Source of the DNA: Bacillota bacterium
GTDB taxonomy: Bacteria; Bacillota; Clostridia; Christensenellales; Aristaeellaceae
Assembly (NCBI GenBank): GCA_023395615.1
Contig: JAEWYP010000043.1
Coordinates: forward strand, 1-39,216
Reading direction: 5' to 3'
DNA length: 39,216 nt
This document shows, piece by piece, positions 1 through 7,549 of the stretch; position 1 is the first letter of the stretch; each line of letters begins with the position of its first letter. A model generated the notes under the pieces. That model saw only the letters and a list, made by a program, of their open reading frames with translations. It had not been told where the DNA came from and ran no database searches. The translations under genes and the position numbers were made by a program.

Positions 1-19
1 AACATGCTTTAATAGGCAA

Positions 20-280
20 AACCGTTGAGGCGGAGATCACACCGAAAGCGCACTTCCAGAGAGCCGGGGCAGCTGAAAACCGGCAGGAAGCGGATCGGCA
101 AATGGACCGCAGAGGGCGCGTTGAAAGGCTGCTTCAGCCGAGTAGACTGCGACGTAAGGCCGACGTTACACGGCCGCGGGTGTGTCGGCACCTGTACGAG
201 GCGGACGGGAAACCGTCAAGCAAGGTGGTACCGCAGATGCAAGCGCATCTGTCCTTGAGAAGAGGACGGGTGCGCTTTTT
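20..280 (+). promoter_or_regulatory. T-box riboswitch leader, Trp (UGG) specifier
   Basis: The leader shows the T-box landmarks in order. Stem I has an AGAGAGCCGG segment near 58-67 and helices CTTCC/GGAAG, CCGA(42-45)/TCGG(95-98) and GCGG(30-33)/CCGC(107-110). The 3' side of the specifier loop reads CAAATGGA, which places codon TGG (Trp) at 103-105 followed by the usual purine. The conserved T-box AAGGTGGTACCGCAG lies at 222-236, followed directly by an intrinsic terminator. Uncharged tRNA(Trp) would pair with TGG and with the TGGT bulge at 226-229 and allow read-through into the importer genes. The bulge's variable base is T, which pairs with discriminator A, or by wobble with the G usual for bacterial tRNA(Trp), so the Trp assignment rests on the specifier and on the TrpXYZ-like genes. 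The leader's promoter is probably upstream of the window. Confidence 0.9.
243..280 (+). terminator. T-box-controlled intrinsic terminator
   Basis: GCGCATCTGTCCT (244-256) pairs with AGGACGGGTGCGC (262-274), followed by TTTTT at 275-280. It overlaps the end of the T-box element, as expected for the alternative terminator/antiterminator fold. Confidence 0.9.
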
Positions 281-340
281 CGTACCCCAATGGCAAACCG
301 ACGGCAACAAACGGGAAAAATGAAAGGATGGGACCCTCAC

Positions 341-1306
341 ATGAAAAAGCTGACCGCACTGATCCTGTCACTGGCTCTGGTACTTTCCTTCGCCGCCGCC
401 AATGCCGAAACGACCGCGAAAACCTACAACGTCGGCATCCTGCAAATGGCCGATAACGGCGCATTCACCGACATGCGCGAAGGGTATATCGCCCGGATGC
501 GCGAACTGGGTTACGCCGAAGACGTGATGACCTTTGACTACCGCAACGCACAGGGCGATATGACCAACCTCGCTTCCATCTGCCAGGCGGTGATCGACGA
601 GAAAGTGGACTTTGCCGTCACTATCGCAACGCCCCCCTCGCAGGCGTTCCTGAATATGGACAGCGGCATCCCGCAGTTTTTCATCTCCGTTTCCAACCCC
701 GTAGGCGCGGGATTGATTACGGACATGGCAAAGCCGGATAAAAACTGCACCGGCACCAGCAACGCGATCCCGGTGGATGAGATGTTCAAGCTCAGCGACC
801 AGCTTACCCCCGGCTGCCAGACCTATGGGCTGATCTACTGCACCAGCGAGGTAAACTCCGTAACCACCATCAACAACGCCAAGGCGTATATGGACGCTAA
901 CGGGCTGAAATACGTGGAAGCCGTGGTGACCAACTCCGGCGAAGTGCAGCAGGCAGCGCAATCGCTGGTGGGCCGGGTGGACGCGATCTTTATCCCCAAC
1001 GACAGCGTGGTGCAGACCGCGTTAAACATGGTGGCGGAAGTGGCCAAGGATGCGAAAATCCCGGTGTATGGCTCCTCCGCGGTCATGGTCAACTCCGGCG
1101 CGTTTGCCACCATCTCCATCAGTGATACCGACATCGGCCGCATGACCGCCGACATGTGCGACCAGTACCTGAAGGGTACGGCGATTGCCGATATCCCCGC
1201 CGTGGTGGTAAGCGACTTTACCATGGTGATTAACAAAACGACCGCCGACGCGATTGGCGTAACGCTGAGCGACGACGTGCTTTCCAAGGCGACGGTTGTG
1301 GAATAA
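341..1306 (+). CDS. trpX: ABC transporter substrate-binding protein, TrpX type
   Basis: Exported solute-binding protein of 321 aa, of the ABC_sub_bind family (PF04392-like), which in Firmicutes is often paired with a LivH-like permease and an ATPase and controlled by a Trp T-box. The start at 341 gives a clean signal peptide (MKKLTALILSLALVLSF, cleavage near ANA/ET at about residue 23) and has AAAGGATGG upstream. An in-frame ATG at 320 is possible but has a poorer ribosome binding site. The mature part begins YNVGILQMADNG, typical of the family. No lipobox cysteine is visible, which is odd for a Gram-positive binding protein. It lies directly behind the T-box terminator and is followed by permease and ATPase genes, so it most likely delivers tryptophan. 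Ligand identity is inferred from the T-box, not from binding-site residues. Confidence 0.88.
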   Translation: MKKLTALILSLALVLSFAAANAETTAKTYNVGILQMADNGAFTDMREGYIARMRELGYAEDVMTFDYRNAQGDMTNLASICQAVIDEKVDFAVTIATPPSQAFLNMDSGIPQFFISVSNPVGAGLITDMAKPDKNCTGTSNAIPVDEMFKLSDQLTPGCQTYGLIYCTSEVNSVTTINNAKAYMDANGLKYVEAVVTNSGEVQQAAQSLVGRVDAIFIPNDSVVQTALNMVAEVAKDAKIPVYGSSAVMVNSGAFATISISDTDIGRMTADMCDQYLKGTAIADIPAVVVSDFTMVINKTTADAIGVTLSDDVLSKATVVE

Positions 1307-1404
1307 GCGAAACGCCGCCGGGCTGCAGCCTATCCGGCGCGGCCCGGCGGAAGACCGCGCATGACGGCATCGCGCCGGAAAATCCCAAGCGAGGATGATC
1401 CAAT

Positions 1405-2310
1405 ATGGCTTTGTTGTTCGGTTCTCTCCAGCTGGGACTGATGTATGGGTTGCTGGCCATGGGGATATACATCAGCTTCCGAATCCTGAATATCCCGGAC
1501 CTGACCGCCGAGGGCAGCTTTACCCTCGGCGTCGCCGCGTCCGCAATGGCCACGTTAAGCGGTTCTCCCTGGCTGGGGCTGGCGTTCGCGTTTCTGTGCG
1601 GTATGGCGGCGGGCGCGGTAACGGGGCTGCTGCAAACCAAAGTGGGCATTCACGCGATTCTAGCGGGGATTCTCACCATGAGCGGGCTGTATACCGTCAA
1701 CCTCGCAGTGATGGGCGCCAGCTCCAACGTGTCGCTGATCGGCAAACCGACGCTGTTTCAGCAGCTGTTTACCGCGCTGGCCCCGCTGGGCAAGGACGGG
1801 GTGAAGCTGCTGGTGGGCGGAGCGCTTGCGATATTGGTGCTACTGGCGTTGATCTGGTTTTTTAAAACGCATCTGGGGCTGTGCATCCGCGCCACGGGCG
1901 ATAATGAGGCGATGGTGCGATCCTCGTCCATCAATTCTTCCGCCATGAAGATCGCCGGACTGGCGGTTTCCAACGGCTGCATCGCGCTTTCCGGCGGGAT
2001 CGTGGCGCAGTATCAGGGCTATGCGGATATTACCAGCGGCATCGGGATTCTGGTGGTGGGGCTGGCTTCGGTCATTATCGGCGAGGCGTTCTTCGGCAAA
2101 CGGGGTGTAACGCTGGGGCTACTGTCTGCCATCGTGGGCTCGGTGATCTACCGGGTGATTATTTCGCTGGCGCTTTCCACCAATGTGTTTCCCACCTATT
2201 TCCTCAAGCTGATTTCCGCCGTGATCGTCGCGGTGGCGCTGAGCATCCCGACCGTGCGCGAAAACATGCGCAAGCGGCGTATTCGCAGGGAGGGGAAAAG
2301 CCATGCTTGA
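1405..2310 (+). CDS. trpY: ABC transporter permease, TrpY type
   Basis: Integral membrane permease of 301 aa in the BPD_transp_2 (LivH/RbsC-like) superfamily. It has many hydrophobic segments, beginning with LGLMYGLLAMGIYISFRIL, and the family-typical early segment IPDLTAEGSFTLG. Glycine-rich helices near 210-225 (GIGILVVGLASVIIGEAFFG) also fit. The C-terminus is basic (RKRRIRREGK), consistent with a cytoplasmic end. The ATG at 1405 is preceded by GAGGATGATC. The 98-bp gap after the binding-protein gene holds no clear terminator. The stop codon overlaps the ATPase start by 8 bp, indicating translational coupling. It should form the channel for the substrate delivered by the upstream binding protein. 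Confidence 0.9.
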   Translation: MALLFGSLQLGLMYGLLAMGIYISFRILNIPDLTAEGSFTLGVAASAMATLSGSPWLGLAFAFLCGMAAGAVTGLLQTKVGIHAILAGILTMSGLYTVNLAVMGASSNVSLIGKPTLFQQLFTALAPLGKDGVKLLVGGALAILVLLALIWFFKTHLGLCIRATGDNEAMVRSSSINSSAMKIAGLAVSNGCIALSGGIVAQYQGYADITSGIGILVVGLASVIIGEAFFGKRGVTLGLLSAIVGSVIYRVIISLALSTNVFPTYFLKLISAVIVAVALSIPTVRENMRKRRIRREGKSHA

Positions 2311-3100
2311 ACTGAAAGGGTTACAGAAGACCTTTGCTCCGGGCACCGTGAACGAGCATACGGCGCTGAAAGACATCGATTTTACCCTGAACGACGGCGA
2401 CTTTACGACAGTGCTGGGCTCCAACGGCGCGGGGAAAAGCACGCTGTTCGGTGCGATTGCCGGCACGTTCTGGCCGGACGCGGGGCATGTTCTGCTGGAT
2501 GGCGAGGATATCACCTACCTGCCGGAATACCGCCGTGCCCGCAAGATCGGTATTCTGTTTCAGGACCCGCTCAAGGGCACCGCGCCCGACATGACGATTG
2601 CCGAAAATCTGGCGCTGGCCTATACGCACGGGCGGCGTTTCCCGCTGGCGCGGGCGCTGACCCGCCGGGATACCGAGGAGATGCGCCAGAAGCTGGCGGC
2701 GTTCGGTATGGGGCTGGAGGACCGGATGAAGATGAAGGTGGGGCTGCTTTCCGGCGGCCAGCGGCAGGCCATGACGCTGCTGATGGCAACGGTAGCGCAG
2801 CCGCGCCTGCTGCTGCTGGACGAGCATACCGCCGCGCTGGACCCCGCCACCGCCGAAAAAGTACTGGCGATTACCGTGCAGATTGTGCGGGAGCAGAAGG
2901 TGCCCACCATGATGATTACCCATAACATGGCCAGCGCCCTGAAACTGGGCAACCGCACGATCATGATGGAGCAGGGTGAAATTATTCTGGATATCCGGGG
3001 CGAGGAGCGCGCCCGGATGCAGGTGGACGACCTGTTGAAACGCTACGCCGGGCGACAGGGAAAACAGCTGGATAACGACCGGATGCTGTTAAGCCGGTAA
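2303..3100 (+). CDS. trpZ: ABC transporter ATP-binding protein, TrpZ type
   Basis: Cytoplasmic ATPase of 265 aa that energises the TrpXY importer. Visible motifs are Walker A GSNGAGKST (about residues 40-48), the Q-loop in GILFQDPLKG, signature LSGGQRQAM, Walker B LLLLDEHTAALDP and the H-loop in MMITHNMASAL. The LDEHTAALDP variant, with His where many ABC proteins have Pro, is typical of ATPases paired with ABC_sub_bind proteins. The ATG at 2303 lies within the last codons of the permease gene, with AGGGAGGGG just upstream. It is the last gene of the T-box operon. Confidence 0.92.
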   Translation: MLELKGLQKTFAPGTVNEHTALKDIDFTLNDGDFTTVLGSNGAGKSTLFGAIAGTFWPDAGHVLLDGEDITYLPEYRRARKIGILFQDPLKGTAPDMTIAENLALAYTHGRRFPLARALTRRDTEEMRQKLAAFGMGLEDRMKMKVGLLSGGQRQAMTLLMATVAQPRLLLLDEHTAALDPATAEKVLAITVQIVREQKVPTMMITHNMASALKLGNRTIMMEQGEIILDIRGEERARMQVDDLLKRYAGRQGKQLDNDRMLLSR

Positions 3101-3120
3101 TATCATAAAGGTAAAAACGA

Positions 3121-3141
3121 AAGCCGGACAATTGCCCGGCT
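3121..3141 (+). terminator. possible weak terminator hairpin after trpZ
   Basis: AGCCGG and CCGGCT flank an 8-nt AT-containing loop about 20 bp after the ATPase stop. There is no T-run behind it, so it may be an mRNA end-stabilising hairpin rather than a true terminator. Confidence 0.35.
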
Positions 3142-3142
3142 C

Positions 3143-3268
3143 AGATTGCTGAAAAAGGCTCATCTGCGTTGTCAGCTACGGGGTGGCAAGGGGGATCACT
3201 TACGAACGAGTAAGCTCACCCCCTTGCCACCCCTTGCTTTCTGGCATCTGAACCTTTTTGAGCAATCT
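3143..3268. repeat. large imperfect palindrome (MITE- or REP-like)
   Basis: A 126-bp intergenic palindrome. Outer arms AGATTGCT (3143-3150) and AGCAATCT (3261-3268) match exactly. The adjoining GAAAAAGG and CCTTTTTG match with one difference. A perfect 15-bp inner stem starts GGGGTGGCAAGG (3180-3194) and is matched at 3219-3233. The tip is CTTAC (3199-3203)/GTAAG (3210-3214). It contains no gene and lies between convergent genes, so it could also stop transcription from both sides. No second copy is seen in the window. Confidence 0.75.
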
Positions 3269-3340
3269 GCGTTTAGCAGCCTGCAAGCGGTTTGTCAGCT
3301 CTGTATCCGTTCCCGGTTGAGATGGCCTGCGATAAGCCGT

Positions 3341-3820
3341 TTACGGCGGCGCGGGCGGGTCGCACTTATTGCAGGGCTTTTTTCCGAGATACAGCGCCTC
3401 CTCCAGCGGAACGGCGACAGCGTTCGTAAGCCCCGAACAATCCGGCGTGCGGTGATAGCTCGCGTTGCCGACGGAGAGGTAAACGATCACGGCATTCGGA
3501 GAAAAGGTCGGATCTTCCAGTGCTACAGGCGCGGGCGGATGGCATTTACTGCAAGGGGTGTACCCCAGACGGCAGGCCTCCGCAAGCGACAAAAGAAAGG
3601 TGGTTTTTGTAGTTCCGCAATTGTCAATGCTGTGGTAGCACTTGCCGGTGGCGGTCACATAGATCAGCTCGGAACCTGAAAGGTAGAAAGGCTCGGAGGT
3701 GTTTTCAGGCGTGATCGGGGCGGCGTGGGCAGCGGATAGCCCCGTGCTTCCCACCAGGCACAACGCCAGCGCGGCGAGCAGACACAGCACCCGTAAGGCT
3801 GCCCGTAATCGGCGTGCCAT
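3341..3820 (-). CDS. secreted protein with two YHx5C/PCxKC repeats
   Basis: Exported protein of 159 aa. The start at 3820 is supported by AAGGAGG about 8 nt upstream and by a signal peptide (basic MARRLRAALR, hydrophobic core to about residue 27, cleavage near AHA/AP). After a short linker come two similar modules at about residues 53-96 and 113-157. Each has YVTATGKCYH or YLSVGNASYH, then x4C, an L-x2-A-x4-G stretch and a PCxKCxPP end. This Cys/His pattern resembles the small Ada-type metal-binding module that ends many Firmicute secreted nucleases and ComEC-like proteins, so zinc binding is plausible. Here two modules make up the whole mature protein with no catalytic domain. Function is unknown. 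It is transcribed alone from its own promoter. Confidence 0.8.
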   Translation of the reverse strand: MARRLRAALRVLCLLAALALCLVGSTGLSAAHAAPITPENTSEPFYLSGSELIYVTATGKCYHSIDNCGTTKTTFLLSLAEACRLGYTPCSKCHPPAPVALEDPTFSPNAVIVYLSVGNASYHRTPDCSGLTNAVAVPLEEALYLGKKPCNKCDPPAPP

Positions 3821-3896
3821 GCAGAAACCTCCTTCCCGCAACAGGGTCTGGAACGTGTGATCTGTAATAGAAAACCAAAAAACAATTAGTAGTAAT

Positions 3897-3925
3897 AGTA
3901 TACCATAAGGACGATTTATTGACAA
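3897..3925 (-). promoter_or_regulatory. sigma-70 promoter of the YHx5C repeat protein
   Basis: On the minus strand TTGTCA (3925-3920), a 17-bp spacer, then TATACT (3902-3897). The predicted start near 3890 gives a leader of about 70 nt to the ATG at 3820. Confidence 0.75.
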
Positions 3926-4008
3926 ATTGATGATGAACTGGGAACGGGAGGATCGTCAGTAAAAACCGAAACAATGTAGCATGCCCATCCGTCGCCTGAA
4001 AACACAGC

Positions 4009-4037
4009 TTTACGACAGGCTGGGGGCTGTGTATAAT
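4009..4037 (+). promoter_or_regulatory. sigma-70 promoter of the MFS gene
   Basis: TTTACG (4009-4014), 17-bp spacer, TATAAT (4032-4037). The start would be near 4044, leaving an untranslated leader of about 120 nt in which I see no known riboswitch. With the divergent promoter at 3897-3925 this accounts for the 345-bp gap 3821-4165. Confidence 0.65.
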
Positions 4038-4165
4038 AAGCAGGTAATGTATCGATAAGGCGGACTGTGTATCATGTGCAGGCCCATTTGATTCCCGGGA
4101 AACGGATCGCCGGGGCGGTGTAAAACCGACCTGTATTTTGTACATCTGTTTTTAGGGAGTCCATC

Positions 4166-5317
4166 ATGATAAAACAAAAGAATATCGGGCTTCTCTGCGC
4201 AATTGCATTGCTGCAGGGAATGGTGTTTTATGGACCGATCGCCACGCTGTACCGGCAGGCTGCCGGGGTAAGCGTGTGGCAGATCACGCAGATCGAGGCT
4301 ATCTCGCTTGCACTCTGCATGGCGCTGGAAGTGCCATGGGGTATTGTCGCCGACCGGATCGGATACCGGCGCACTCTGCTGATCTGCTGCGGATTATACT
4401 TTCTGTCCAAAATCATTTTCTGGAAGGCCGACGGCTTCGGGATGTTCCTGCTGGAACGTATTCTGCTGTCAGTGGTCATCTCAGGGCTTTCCGGCGTGGA
4501 TACGACGATCCTTTATCTCTCCTGCCGAAAGGAGGATGCGCATCGGGTATTTTCGCTGTACCAGAACTGCGCAACCGCAGGGCTGGTGATCGCGGCGGGG
4601 GTCTACTCGCTGTGGATCGGGACCGATTACCGGCTTGCGGGATGGCTTACGGTCCTGAGCTACGGGCTGGCGGCGGTGCTGGCGCTATGGATTACCGAAC
4701 CGACCGCCGCGCCGCGTACGGAACGCCGGGGCGATGCGCGGCAGGCCCTGAAGCATCTGTGGCGGGATAAGCGCACGCTGGCGCTGCTGCTGGGCACGGC
4801 GCTGTTAAACGAAACTCACCAGACCATAACGGTTTTCCTAAACCAGCTCCAGTATGTGCGCGTTGGCATGTCCGACCGGGCCATTGGCGCGGTCTATATC
4901 GCGGTGACGGCGATTGGCCTGCTGGGCGGGTTTTCCGCACGGATCACCGCCAGATGGGGCGTAAAACGGACGGGAGGCTTGCTGCTGCTGGGCAGTGCGG
5001 GGGCCTGCGCTGTGCTTTGCGTAACGCATTCCGCGTGGGCTTCGGTTGTTGCGATACTGGCGCTGCGGGTCAGCTTCAGCCTTTATCAGCCGTTGCAGAC
5101 GGAACTGCAAAACCGGCGCGTCGTTACGCCGGACAGGGCGACCGCGCTCAGCCTGAATGCGCTGCTGATGGAAGGAACGGGCGTGGGCACCAACCTGATT
5201 TTCGGGGCCGCGGCGCAGACCGCCCTTCCGCTGGCAATGGGGATCGGCGTTTTACTTTGCCTTGCCGGCTATGTGCTTTTCCGCGTTGGCTGCGGCCGGG
5301 GAGAAACGACGGCGTAA
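4166..5317 (+). CDS. MFS transporter
   Basis: Membrane protein of 383 aa with about 12 hydrophobic segments and the MFS layout. The loop between helices 2 and 3 carries the family-type sequence GIVADRIGYRRTLL (about residues 59-72), a variant of GxxxDRxGRR. A second basic loop (TARWGVKRTGG, about residues 263-273) sits at the matching place in the second half. The ATG at 4166 follows AGGGAGT. The substrate cannot be read from the sequence. Similar short MFS proteins are drug or metabolite exporters. It appears to be a single gene with its own promoter, and the next gene has a promoter too. Confidence 0.85.
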   Translation: MIKQKNIGLLCAIALLQGMVFYGPIATLYRQAAGVSVWQITQIEAISLALCMALEVPWGIVADRIGYRRTLLICCGLYFLSKIIFWKADGFGMFLLERILLSVVISGLSGVDTTILYLSCRKEDAHRVFSLYQNCATAGLVIAAGVYSLWIGTDYRLAGWLTVLSYGLAAVLALWITEPTAAPRTERRGDARQALKHLWRDKRTLALLLGTALLNETHQTITVFLNQLQYVRVGMSDRAIGAVYIAVTAIGLLGGFSARITARWGVKRTGGLLLLGSAGACAVLCVTHSAWASVVAILALRVSFSLYQPLQTELQNRRVVTPDRATALSLNALLMEGTGVGTNLIFGAAAQTALPLAMGIGVLLCLAGYVLFRVGCGRGETTA

Positions 5318-5372
5318 AGGCGCTGGGCCTGGCACCCGTAAGGCGGGCCGCGTGAAAATACCTGCGGCTCGC

Positions 5373-5402
5373 TTTACGGGATGCGGGGCAATCTGTTATA
5401 AT
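5373..5402 (+). promoter_or_regulatory. sigma-70 promoter of the QueG-like gene
   Basis: TTTACG (5373-5378), 18-bp spacer, TATAAT (5397-5402). The -35 hexamer is identical to that of the MFS promoter. The start would be near 5409, about 20 nt before the ATG at 5430. Confidence 0.65.
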
Positions 5403-5429
5403 ATAGAAAACAGTGAGGGGGGAGCTTCC

Positions 5430-6140
5430 ATGCACACCTCGCAAGAAGTGAAGAATACTTTTTTCCGTCTTGGTGCGGACTTGTGCGGGATTGCGTCGAT
5501 CGACCGTTTCTGCGACGCTCCGGAAGGCTTTCACCCCAGGGATGTGCTGCCGGGCGCACAGTCGGTGATTGCGATTGCCAAACGCTTTCCGGCAAGCACG
5601 CTGCGGTGCGCTACAACCGTACCCTATACGATTATTCGCAATTACCTCAGTGCTGAGCTGGACCGGATTACCTGCGAGTTCTGCGTGGAAATGGATCGGC
5701 TCGGCATTGACGCCGTGCCGACCGGAACGATTGGGCCAACGGAGTTCGATACCCGAACGGGCCGTTACCGCAATATTATCTCTGCCAAGCACGCGGCGCA
5801 GGCGGCCGGGCTGGGCGTGATTGGACGCAATACTCTGTTGATTACCCCGGAATATGGCAATATGATCTGGCTGTCCGCTGTGGTGTGCGAGCTGCCGCTT
5901 GCCCCGGACCCTGTGATGGAAGCGGATTACTGCAGCGACTGCCACCTCTGTGTGGAAGCCTGCCCGGTGCACGCCGTGGGGGAACCGGAGCTGAAGCAGA
6001 GCGACTGTTCCGCCTACGCGTTCGGCGGGGAAAACGGCGGCGAGTGGAAAATCAAGTGTTACCGTTGCCGTGAAGTATGCCCGCACTGTCTGGGCACAAG
6101 AAACGGCGGACTGCATCCGCGAAAGATACCGGTTACGTAA
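5430..6140 (+). CDS. QueG-like 4Fe-4S protein
   Basis: Cytoplasmic iron-sulfur protein of 236 aa related to epoxyqueuosine reductase (COG1600). The N-terminal part carries the family's RLGADLCGIASIDRF opening and the segment GLGVIGRNTLLITPEYGN. The C-terminal part has a standard cluster motif CSDCHLCVEACP (about residues 168-179) and a second set CYRCREVCP (about 210-218), giving enough Cys for two 4Fe-4S clusters. True QueG is about 350-390 aa with a C-terminal HEAT-like extension. That extension is missing, so this is probably one of the shorter paralogues of unknown substrate rather than QueG. The ATG at 5430 has GAGGGGGGAG upstream, and the longer frame beginning inside the MFS gene is not needed. 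Confidence 0.8.
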   Translation: MHTSQEVKNTFFRLGADLCGIASIDRFCDAPEGFHPRDVLPGAQSVIAIAKRFPASTLRCATTVPYTIIRNYLSAELDRITCEFCVEMDRLGIDAVPTGTIGPTEFDTRTGRYRNIISAKHAAQAAGLGVIGRNTLLITPEYGNMIWLSAVVCELPLAPDPVMEADYCSDCHLCVEACPVHAVGEPELKQSDCSAYAFGGENGGEWKIKCYRCREVCPHCLGTRNGGLHPRKIPVT

Positions 6141-6193
6141 CAGACGTTCCCAAACGGCTAGCTATCGTTTTTACAGAATAGTGAGGATGCAAT

Positions 6194-7261
6194 ATGCGCG
6201 GAGTACGGAAATTCCTGAAAGCTCTGTTGGGGGTCGTTCTGGCGATTGTTGTGGTTGCGGTGGGGGTGCTGATCTGGCTGACCGTGGCCGAATACCGCCC
6301 CGCGGATGTGGAAGCCCTTGCGGTCTCCGCCGGAGCGAGGCACGACCCGGCCAAGGTAAACCAGCGTTATAAAATCGTGACGCTGAACGTGGGATACGGC
6401 GGACTGGACCGGGACGAAGACTTTTTTATGGACGGGGGCACCAAAGTGCTGCCCAGCTCCAAAGAAGAGGTGCAGCAAAACCTGTCCGGCCTGCTCAGCG
6501 CGCTTTCGCTGCAGGATGCAGATATATGCTTCCTGCAGGAAACGGATATTTCCTCCAAACGCAGTTTTTCCATCAACGAAGTGGACTATTTCACCCGCGG
6601 GCTGGCGATGGGTTCGGCTTTCGCGTATAACTACCGCTGCCCGTTCGTACCCTTTCCCTGGCCCCCGATCGGGCAGGTGGAAAGCGGGATCACAACGCTG
6701 AATAACCTGGAAGTGATCGAGGCGACGCGCGAGAGCCTGCCCGTGCCGTTCAGCTGGCCGGTACGGCTCGCCAACCTGAAGCGCTGCCTGCTGGTGGAAC
6801 GTATCCCGATCGCCGACAGTGACAGGGAACTGGTACTGGTGAACCTGCATTTGGAAGCATACAGCAGCGTGGAGGGGCGCACAGCCCAGATGAAGCAACT
6901 GGCGACTCTGCTGAAAGCGGAACAGATGAAAGGGAATTACGTACTTGCGGGCGGCGACTTTAATCAGGCGTTTCCTGGGTCCCTTACGGAATATCCGTTG
7001 CCGGCAAACCCCGACTGGGAACCGGGACAGCTGAGCGAAACCGACCTGCCGGAAGGGTTCAGCTTCGCGTATGATATGAGCGTGCCCACCTGCCGGGCGT
7101 TGAACAAACCCTATGATGGAAACCGCGAAGACCTGATTGCCTATGTGATTGACGGATACATCGTTTCCTCCAACGTCAAGGTGAACTCCGTGCAGACGAT
7201 CGACCTGAACTTCCGCAATACGGACCATCAGCCGGTTGCGATGGAGTTTACTCTACAGTAA
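6194..7261 (+). CDS. membrane-anchored EEP-family phosphoesterase
   Basis: Protein of 355 aa with an N-terminal membrane anchor (about residues 8-31) and an extracytoplasmic endonuclease/exonuclease/phosphatase domain. Motifs in order are LNVGYGG (64-70), FLQETD (113-118, metal-binding Glu), NLHLEAY (about 216-222), GGDFNQ (about 253-258) and DHQPV (about 343-347). These are the usual EEP metal and catalytic positions. Such anchored members may act on phospholipid head groups, sphingomyelin-like lipids or nucleic acids, and the substrate is not evident here. GTGAGGA lies 7 nt before the ATG. A strong terminator follows, and a 53-bp gap separates it from the Fe-S gene, so the two may be co-transcribed. 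Confidence 0.83.
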   Translation: MRGVRKFLKALLGVVLAIVVVAVGVLIWLTVAEYRPADVEALAVSAGARHDPAKVNQRYKIVTLNVGYGGLDRDEDFFMDGGTKVLPSSKEEVQQNLSGLLSALSLQDADICFLQETDISSKRSFSINEVDYFTRGLAMGSAFAYNYRCPFVPFPWPPIGQVESGITTLNNLEVIEATRESLPVPFSWPVRLANLKRCLLVERIPIADSDRELVLVNLHLEAYSSVEGRTAQMKQLATLLKAEQMKGNYVLAGGDFNQAFPGSLTEYPLPANPDWEPGQLSETDLPEGFSFAYDMSVPTCRALNKPYDGNREDLIAYVIDGYIVSSNVKVNSVQTIDLNFRNTDHQPVAMEFTLQ

Positions 7262-7284
7262 AATACGATCGGATCAGCCCCTGA

Positions 7285-7323
7285 AAAAGCGCCTCCGCGA
7301 TCGACTCCGGAAGGCGCTTTTTT
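7285..7323 (+). terminator. intrinsic terminator after the EEP gene
   Basis: AAGCGCCT and AGGCGCTT flank an approximately 17-nt interior containing a secondary CCG/CGG pairing, followed by TTTTTT ending at 7323. Confidence 0.85.
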
Positions 7324-7484
7324 CGGTGCCTGCGTCTGCCGGAAAATTTGCAGGCTTCAACAAAATTTGAATAATGGGATAGAATGAGAACCATATTGGT
7401 TGGCGTGAAGAGCCAGAAACAGCAGAAAAACAATAACAGACAAAAATTCCCTTGTATTGCTTTTGCACTATGAGCGTTTACGGC

Positions 7485-7513
7485 TTGCAAAACGGGCTTC
7501 GTTCCTCTATAAT
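7485..7513 (+). promoter_or_regulatory. sigma-70 promoter of the LIV-type transporter operon
   Basis: TTGCAA (7485-7490), 17-bp spacer, TATAAT (7508-7513). The start would be near 7520, about 30 nt before the ATG at 7550. The rest of the gap 7324-7484 is AT-richer than its surroundings and holds nothing else I can name. Confidence 0.8.
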
Positions 7514-7549
7514 GCGAGTAACCAATAATTCGGGAGGCGAAAGGAACAC

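Noticed and set aside
3146..3679. Plus-strand frame of 177 codons over the palindrome and the secreted-protein gene
   Set aside because: It begins inside the palindromic repeat and runs antisense to a gene with a promoter, ribosome binding site and signal peptide.
5430..6140. True epoxyqueuosine reductase QueG
   Set aside because: The protein is more than 100 residues too short and lacks the C-terminal extension, so it is listed only as QueG-like.
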